Assembly: GCF_050586345.1 (NCBI RefSeq)
Contig: NZ_JBOCEF010000022.1
Coordinates: forward strand, 1 to 64,000
Direction of reading: 5' to 3'
DNA length: 64,000 bases
Origin: JBOCEF01 sp050586345
GTDB taxonomy: Bacteria > Pseudomonadota > Alphaproteobacteria > Rhodobacterales > Rhodobacteraceae
How positions within the stretch are numbered: the first letter of the stretch is position 1; each line of letters opens with the position of its first letter. The notes below the pieces were generated by a model, which was given only the letters and a program-made list of their open reading frames with translations, was not told the origin of the DNA and did not search any database. The position numbers and the translations under genes are program-made. Below are positions 58,994-64,000 of the stretch, piece after piece.

Positions 58994-60050
58994 TGCGTTC
59001 CACCCGGTCCCGCTCCTGCGCCACGACCTTCAGGTCGGCGCGCACCATCTCCTCGACCATCGCCTCGAAGGTCGTGGTCGGGCGCCAGCCCAGCACCCGT
59101 TCGGCCTTCGACGCGTCGCCGAGCAGCCTGTCCACCTCGGTCGGGCGGAAATAGCGCGGATCGACCCGCACAAGCGCCGCGCCGGTCGCGGCGTCGCGGC
59201 CGATCTCCTCCACCCCCGCGCCCTCCCAGGCGATGCGGCGGCCGACGCAGGCGAAGGCGGCCTCGACGAAGGCGCGCACGGTGAAGGCGCGGCCCGTCGC
59301 CAGCACGTAATCATCGGGCGCGTCCTGCTGCAGCATCCGCCACATGCCTTCCACGTAGTCGCGCGCATGGCCCCAGTCGCGCGAGGCGTCGAGATTGCCC
59401 AGGAACAGCTCCGCCTGCAGCCCCAGCTCGATCGCCGCCACCGCGCGGGTGATCTTGCGGGTCACGAAGGTCTCGCCGCGCAGCGGGCTTTCATGGTTGA
59501 ACAGGATGCCGTTGGAGGCGTGCATCCCGTAGGCCTCGCGGTAATTCACCGTGATCCAGTAGGCATAGGCCTTGGCCGCGGCATAGGGCGAGCGGGGCCG
59601 GAAGGGCGTCGTCTCGGTCTGCGGCGTCTCCAGCACCTTGCCGTAGAGCTCGGAGGTCGAGGCCTGGTAGAAGCGCGCGGTCTTCTCCATCCCCAGGATG
59701 CGGATCGCCTCGAGCAGCCGCAGCGTGCCCAGCCCGTCGGCATTGGCGGTGTATTCGGGGGTCTCGAAGCTGACCTGGACATGGGACTGGGCGGCGAGGT
59801 TGTAGATCTCGTCCGGCTGCACCTCCTGCACGATGCGGATCAGGTTGGTGCTGTCGTTCATGTCGCCATAGTGCAGCCGCAGCCGCACGCCGGATTCGTG
59901 CGGGTCCTGGTAGAGGTGGTCGATCCGCCCGGTGTTGAACGAGGAGGACCGCCGCTTGATCCCGTGGACCATGTACCCCTTGGCGAGCAGCAGCTCCGCC
60001 AGGTAGGCGCCGTCCTGGCCGGTGACGCCGGTGATCAGCGCTGTCTTCAT
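58986..60050 (-). CDS. gmd: GDP-mannose 4,6-dehydratase
   Basis: This 354-residue extended SDR has TGVTGQDGAYLAELLLAKGY, IKRRSSSFNTGRIDHLYQDP, ASTSELYGKV with the catalytic Thr/Ser-Glu region, YAAAKAYAYW with Tyr/Lys and NHESPLRGETFVTRKITRA. It forms GDP-4-keto-6-deoxymannose, the substrate of the fcl product. Start is the ATG at 60048-60050. Length and motifs are complete. Confidence 0.97.
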   Translation of the reverse strand: MKTALITGVTGQDGAYLAELLLAKGYMVHGIKRRSSSFNTGRIDHLYQDPHESGVRLRLHYGDMNDSTNLIRIVQEVQPDEIYNLAAQSHVQVSFETPEYTANADGLGTLRLLEAIRILGMEKTARFYQASTSELYGKVLETPQTETTPFRPRSPYAAAKAYAYWITVNYREAYGMHASNGILFNHESPLRGETFVTRKITRAVAAIELGLQAELFLGNLDASRDWGHARDYVEGMWRMLQQDAPDDYVLATGRAFTVRAFVEAAFACVGRRIAWEGAGVEEIGRDAATGAALVRVDPRYFRPTEVDRLLGDASKAERVLGWRPTTTFEAMVEEMVRADLKVVAQERDRVERND

Positions 60051-60200
60051 GTCGTGTTCCTGTTCCGTGACGCGTGGGGGAGACGCGGACTGCGCCGCAC
60101 TCTAGCGCGCCGGGCGGCGGGGGGAACCCGTGTTCCGGCGCCGCGGGGGGGGGGAGGCCGCCCCCCGCCCCGCCCGGCGGTTCCGCCGCCCGCCCAACCG

Positions 60201-61415
60201 TCAGCCCGCCGCGCCGCCAGCCCCCGCGCCCGCGCCGACGCCCGCGGCGAGGCGCGCGGCGACATCCGCCCACATCCGGTCCAGTTCGGCGATCCGCCGG
60301 TCGGCGGCGGCGGCGATGCGGGCGCGGGCGGCGGCGTTCGCCCCCGGCGCCAGCGCCGCGCGCACCCGGGCCGCCATCTCCCCCGGCCCTTCCCCCGGCC
60401 CCAGCATCGCGCCCGCGCAGTCGAGGTCGCGCATCAGCTCGTCATACTTGTGCGACCAGCCGATCCCGAGGCAGGGAACCCCGCAGGACAGCGCCGCGAC
60501 CAGCGCGTGAAAGCGCGACCCGACCACCAGCGCCGCCCGCGACAGGATGCGCTTGAGCGCCAGCGGGTCGGCCTCCTCGACGATCGCCGCCGCCGCATCC
60601 GCGCCGAAGCCCGGCAGGTCCGCCAGCCGCCCGGCCAGCGCCGCCGCCAGCGCCCGGTCCTCGCCCCGCGCGTCATGGACCACGATGCGCACCGGCCGGG
60701 CCTCCGCCGCCGCCGCCCGCGCCGCGGCCTCGAGCAGCGAAAGATACGCGCCCTCGTCCCGCCCGCCCTGGTCGAGCATCCGCACGTTCGGCACCAGGAT
60801 CAGCGGCGCGTCGGGGGCGGCCGCCACCCGCTCCACCCCCACAGGCAGGGTCATGTCGGGGCAGAGCGCGAGGGTCCCCGCCCCCGGCGCCGCCCGCCGC
60901 GCATGGGACAGCGAGACGCCGTCGCGCGCATAGATCACGTCCGCGGCGGCGGCGGTGCGGGCGAAGGCAGCGCGGGTGCGCGGGGTCTCGAACGGCCCCA
61001 GCGCCTGGGGCAGCAGGATCACCGGCTTGCCGCGGGCGCGGTACCACTCGGCGAGGCGCGCGAAATCCTCGGTCGGGCGCGGCCCCCACTGGTCGGTGTA
61101 GGAGAACCCCGCCAGGTCCACCAGCGCGTCCACCCGCCCCAGCGGGACATGGCCGAAGGACCGGGCGGCGACGGGCGCCAACGCCGCCGAGGCCGCGATC
61201 TGCAGCGCCAGCCCGGGGCGGAAGAAGCGCCCGCCCATCCAGCCGCGCCGCCAGAGCAGGGTCTCGAACCCCGCCCGCTCCTCCGCGGTTCCGACGCAGG
61301 CGTCGAGCGCGAAGCGCGCCCCCGGCAGGCGCGCCGACAGCTCCTGCACCGTCACCTCCAGCATCTTGCGCGCGCCGCGATTGGCGAACTGGCCGCCGTG
61401 AAGCTCGATCAGCAT
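60201..61415 (-). CDS. Polysaccharide pyruvyl transferase-family protein
   Basis: This 404-residue protein has the family opening LIELHGGQFANRGARKML, VDLAGFSYTDQWGPRP, LLPQALGPFETPRTR, YARDGVSLSHAR and the closing ALVVGSRFHALVAALSCGVP with GIGWSHKYDELM. Members add pyruvate ketals to sugars or act as glycosyltransferase-like enzymes in exopolysaccharide synthesis. The start ATG at 61413-61415 was chosen at the domain start, with GAGACGGGG before it. The C-terminus is a Gly/Ala tail. A 150-bp gap separates it from gmd, and an 11-bp gap from the flippase. Confidence 0.87.
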   Translation of the reverse strand: MLIELHGGQFANRGARKMLEVTVQELSARLPGARFALDACVGTAEERAGFETLLWRRGWMGGRFFRPGLALQIAASAALAPVAARSFGHVPLGRVDALVDLAGFSYTDQWGPRPTEDFARLAEWYRARGKPVILLPQALGPFETPRTRAAFARTAAAADVIYARDGVSLSHARRAAPGAGTLALCPDMTLPVGVERVAAAPDAPLILVPNVRMLDQGGRDEGAYLSLLEAAARAAAAEARPVRIVVHDARGEDRALAAALAGRLADLPGFGADAAAAIVEEADPLALKRILSRAALVVGSRFHALVAALSCGVPCLGIGWSHKYDELMRDLDCAGAMLGPGEGPGEMAARVRAALAPGANAAARARIAAAADRRIAELDRMWADVAARLAAGVGAGAGAGGAAG

Positions 61416-61426
61416 CCCCGTCTCCC

Positions 61427-62830
61427 TCAGCGGTCCGGTCCCGCGCCAGTCCCGGCGCCGTCCCCGGCCCCATTCCCGGCTCCACCGTGGGCCCCACCCT
61501 GGGTCCCACCCTGGGTCCCGGCGCCCGCCCCCCGCCGCGCCCGGCGCAGGACGATCCCCGGCAGGCGCAGCGGGACCAGCAGGCTGCGGCCCATGGCATG
61601 GGCCAGCGGCCGGGTCCCGGCATGGGCGTAGAACGCGATCCACCCCGCCCCGGCATAGGACGCGACGGTCGCCGCCGCCGCCCCCATCGGCCCGCAGGCC
61701 GGGATCAGCGCCAGGTTCAGCGCCACGTTCAGCGCCGCCCCCAGCCCGTGCGACAGCAGCGAGAGCGCGAACAGCTCCTCGATCACCATCCACTTGCTGG
61801 CCACCACCCGCAGCGCCATGAAGATGCCCCCGGCGACATGCAGCTGCAGCACCGGCGCCGCGGCGGCGTAATCGGGCCCGAAGGCGATCCCGACCGCAAG
61901 CCCCGCCCCCAGCGCGATCGCCGCCATCGCCGCCCAGGACAGCAGCGCGATCCGGTCCAGCAGCCCCCGCACCGCCCCGAGATAGGCCCCCCGGTCCCGG
62001 TCGCGCAGCTCGGCCAGGTCCGGGAAGGCCGCGGTGGCGACCATCGCGGGCACGAAATGCCACAGCTCGGACAGCCGCGCCGCGGCGGCGTAGACGCCGA
62101 CCTCGGCCGTGCCGCGCATCTGCCCCAGCATCACCTGGTCGATCTTCAGGTTCGCCGTGGCGAAGCCCGCCGACAGCGCCAGGATCCAGGACCGGCGCAG
62201 CAGCTCGCCCGCCGCCCGGCGCGAGGGGGCCAGCGGCGGCGCCCCGCCCCGCCGCCTGAGCGCGAGGAACAGCATCCCCCCCGCCGCGATCTCGGCCGCG
62301 TGGATCGCGGCGATGCCGACCATCCCCGCCCCCGACAGCGCCGCCGCAGCCCGCCCGCCGGCGAACAGGATCGCGACCCCCGCCTGCCCCGCGGCGATGG
62401 CGGTGAAGCGCCGCCGCGCCTCCATCGCCAGCGCGCAGACCTGGAAGGCGCGGAAGGTCTCGCCCGCCAGCAGCACGAAGGCGGCGAGGTGCAGCCCCGG
62501 CTCGTCCGGCTTCAGGACCAGGATCGCCGCGCCGCCCAGCCCCAGCGCGACCGCCCCGGCCCCGAGACGGGCGAGCAGCGCGGTCCCGGCATATTCCCCC
62601 TCGCGCCCCGGCGCCTTCAGGATCGCGCGCACCAGGATGGCGTTCAGCCCCATCTCGGTCAGCGGCGCGAACAGGGCGGCGAGCGCCAGCGCGAAGCTCA
62701 GCGCCCCGAACTCCACGGGCCCGAGGCTGCGGCTGACCGCGGCCACGGCCCCGAGCCCCGCGAGCAGCGAGAGCGCGCGGCTCGCGACCAGCGCGGCCGA
62801 GGCCGAGAGCAGTCCGCGCCGCCCGCTCAT
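61427..62830 (-). CDS. Polysaccharide flippase (MATE/Wzx-like)
   Basis: This 467-residue membrane protein has about 12-14 hydrophobic segments and the Wzx-like opening SRALSLLAGLGAVAAVSRSL and GPVEFGALSFALALA. A conserved ATANLKIDQVMLGQM lies mid-protein. It should flip lipid-linked oligosaccharide across the inner membrane. The last 35 residues are a hydrophilic GTQGGTQGGAHGGAGNGAG tail built from repeats of about 12-15 bp. It overlaps the nitroreductase-family gene stop (ATGA at 62827-62830). Confidence 0.87.
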   Translation of the reverse strand: MSGRRGLLSASAALVASRALSLLAGLGAVAAVSRSLGPVEFGALSFALALAALFAPLTEMGLNAILVRAILKAPGREGEYAGTALLARLGAGAVALGLGGAAILVLKPDEPGLHLAAFVLLAGETFRAFQVCALAMEARRRFTAIAAGQAGVAILFAGGRAAAALSGAGMVGIAAIHAAEIAAGGMLFLALRRRGGAPPLAPSRRAAGELLRRSWILALSAGFATANLKIDQVMLGQMRGTAEVGVYAAAARLSELWHFVPAMVATAAFPDLAELRDRDRGAYLGAVRGLLDRIALLSWAAMAAIALGAGLAVGIAFGPDYAAAAPVLQLHVAGGIFMALRVVASKWMVIEELFALSLLSHGLGAALNVALNLALIPACGPMGAAAATVASYAGAGWIAFYAHAGTRPLAHAMGRSLLVPLRLPGIVLRRARRGAGAGTQGGTQGGAHGGAGNGAGDGAGTGAGPDR

Positions 62831-64000
62831 GCGCGCGCCGGGCCGCCCGGGGCCGGGGCGGCATCGGGACCCGACGCCGGGTCGGGGGCGGACGCCGGGG
62901 CGGAACCGGAGGCCGGGGCGGGACCCGACGCCGGGGCGGAACCGGACCCCGTTCCGGCGCCCGCCGCGCCGTCGGCGCCGCCCGCCGCGGCCGGGTCCGG
63001 CCCGTCATAGCTGCGCCACAGGTCCATCGACACCTTGGCCGAGGACGGGATCATCCCCCCCTCCAGCGGCAGGCCGACGGCGATCAGCATCACCACCCGC
63101 TCATCGGGCGCGAGGCCGATCTCCGCGCGCATCCGGCGCTCCTGCTTCGGCACGTCGGGCCAGTTGATGGGGCAGGAGGCGAGGCCGACCGTCTCCAGCG
63201 CGTACATGAAGCTCATCGCCGCGAGGCCGCCGTCGACATAGATCAGCCGCCGGTCGCGGGCATGGGGATAGGCGCGCATCCGCCCGACCAGGGCGACGAT
63301 GCAGGGCATCCCCTCGGTGAAGCCGCCGGCGCCGCCCGCCAGCGCCGCGATCCGCTGCGCGCGGGCGGGGCTGTCGAACACCCGGAACTGCAGCGGCTGG
63401 CGGTTGCAGGCGCTGGGGCTGAGCCGCGCGATGTCGAGCGCGGCGTCGATCTGCGCCCGCGGCGGCGGATCGGGGCGGAACCAGCGGACCGAGCGGCGGC
63501 GGCGGGCCAGCGCCGCCAGCGCGCCGGGCCCCACCGGCGGCGCGCCCGGCGCCGGGCGCGGAAAGGGCAGGCGCGGGCCGTCGCCGGGCCAGGGATGCAG
63601 CGCGGGCGCGGGGCCCGCGGGGGGCGGCGGGGCGGCGCGGAACGCGGCCTCGGCCCGCGCGATCGCCGGGTCCTCGCCCACCGCGTCGAAATAGGCCGCC
63701 ATCACGTCATGGGCCCAGCGGAGCTCCTCGGCGTCCACCCCGCCGCGCGCGGCGGCGGCGTAGGCGGCGGCGGTCTCCTCGATGTAGTCGAGGCCGAACA
63801 CCGCCCGCCGCCCGGGCATCGAGAGGCCCTTCTCCAGCCGGTGGATGGCGCGGCGCAGGTGGTAATGGGTCGCTTCTTTCCCGTCCCGGTTGGCCTGGTG
63901 CATGACCCGTCCGGCGAGGACGGCGCGGATCTCGCCGAGATAGCCCCCGGGCAGCGCCCGCGCGGCCCGCGGCGTGGCCGCCGCCCGCCCCAGCGCGTCG
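62827..64000 (-). CDS. Nitroreductase-family protein in a polysaccharide cluster (5' end outside the window)
   Basis: The open frame continues to the window edge, and the N-terminal part (RRAIHRLEKGLSMPGRRAVF) seems preceded by further coding sequence (LPGGYLGEIRAVLAGRV), so the true start lies beyond 64000. The nitroreductase domain (about 130-300 counted from the Met at 63903) has RRRSVRWFRPDPPPRAQI, LSPSACNRQPLQFRVFDS, a FMN-binding GLAAMSFMYALETVGLASC and IAVGLPLEGGMIPSSAKV. It should be an FMN oxidoreductase. The C-terminal 50 residues are a Pro/Ala/Ser repeat tail. Nitroreductase-like proteins occur in several polysaccharide clusters next to pyruvyltransferase genes; the reaction is unknown. 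Confidence 0.82.
   Translation of the reverse strand, partial: DALGRAAATPRAARALPGGYLGEIRAVLAGRVMHQANRDGKEATHYHLRRAIHRLEKGLSMPGRRAVFGLDYIEETAAAYAAAARGGVDAEELRWAHDVMAAYFDAVGEDPAIARAEAAFRAAPPPPAGPAPALHPWPGDGPRLPFPRPAPGAPPVGPGALAALARRRRSVRWFRPDPPPRAQIDAALDIARLSPSACNRQPLQFRVFDSPARAQRIAALAGGAGGFTEGMPCIVALVGRMRAYPHARDRRLIYVDGGLAAMSFMYALETVGLASCPINWPDVPKQERRMRAEIGLAPDERVVMLIAVGLPLEGGMIPSSAKVSMDLWRSYDGPDPAAAGGADGAAGAGTGSGSAPASGPAPASGSAPASAPDPASGPDAAPAPGGPARA

Overview
The window is about 64 kb of very GC-rich DNA with short intergenic gaps, many ATGA or TGATG start/stop overlaps, an alphaproteobacterial-type initiator tRNA, TRAP and Liv-type uptake systems and Zur-box-like sites. Together these suggest an environmental alphaproteobacterium, most likely of the Rhodobacterales. 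This placement is inferred from gene content and composition; no marker-gene comparison was possible. No insertion sequence, prophage, CRISPR array or rRNA was seen.

Layout. (1) 1-6350: initiator tRNA with terminator, then a TetR regulator divergent from an SDR / saccharopine-dehydrogenase-like / acyl-CoA ligase operon, then a zinc alcohol dehydrogenase divergent from an Lrp/AsnC regulator. (2) 6358-8935: a decaying patch with an isocitrate-lyase-superfamily enzyme whose lyase loop is altered, an SDR that has lost its whole catalytic core, and a class II HMG-CoA reductase with a frameshift. (3) 9184-14275: a probable Zur regulon. A COG0523 metal GTPase and a five-gene ZrgA / ABC / DUF3299 operon each sit behind a Zur-like dyad. 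(4) 14556-21562: a TRAP transporter with a polysaccharide-deacetylase-family hydrolase, a frameshifted SnoaL-like protein, an amidase and a LysR regulator, probably for uptake and hydrolysis of an organic-acid amide. (5) 21749-24315: TetR regulator, RidA and a D-amino-acid-dehydrogenase-like flavoprotein. (6) 24788-28915: a 1375-residue protein of unknown function with a long glycine-zipper segment. (7) 28941-31617: remnants, namely HlyD and DUF1656 without their FUSC partner, a headless alpha/beta hydrolase lacking its nucleophile, and a frameshifted LuxR regulator.

(8) 32044-54160 is a large aromatic catabolic region. A first module holds a two-component flavin monooxygenase, its reductase, an alpha/beta hydrolase-cupin fusion and an MFS permease. 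The second is a 2-aminobenzoyl-CoA (anthranilate) type pathway: kynurenine-formamidase-like hydrolase, aryl-CoA ligase, LivFGMH plus a distant LivK, AraC and MarR regulators, a PhzS-like monooxygenase, cupins, SDRs, thioesterases, the two-domain 2-aminobenzoyl-CoA monooxygenase/reductase and a RidA protein. An A/T-rich operator-like 15-mer (consensus TGCTTYAAGYYTAAA) recurs in front of most of its transcription units. (9) 54430-64000: one more SDR, then surface-polysaccharide genes: two GT2 glycosyltransferases, a methyltransferase, GDP-fucose synthesis (gmd, fcl), a pyruvyltransferase-family protein, a flippase and a nitroreductase-family protein cut by the window end.

Three genes (HMG-CoA reductase, SnoaL-like, LuxR) carry single-base indels in short G/C runs. 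Either the strain is losing these genes or the consensus sequence has homopolymer errors. Minisatellite-like repeats with 12-15 bp units occur in several coding and non-coding places.
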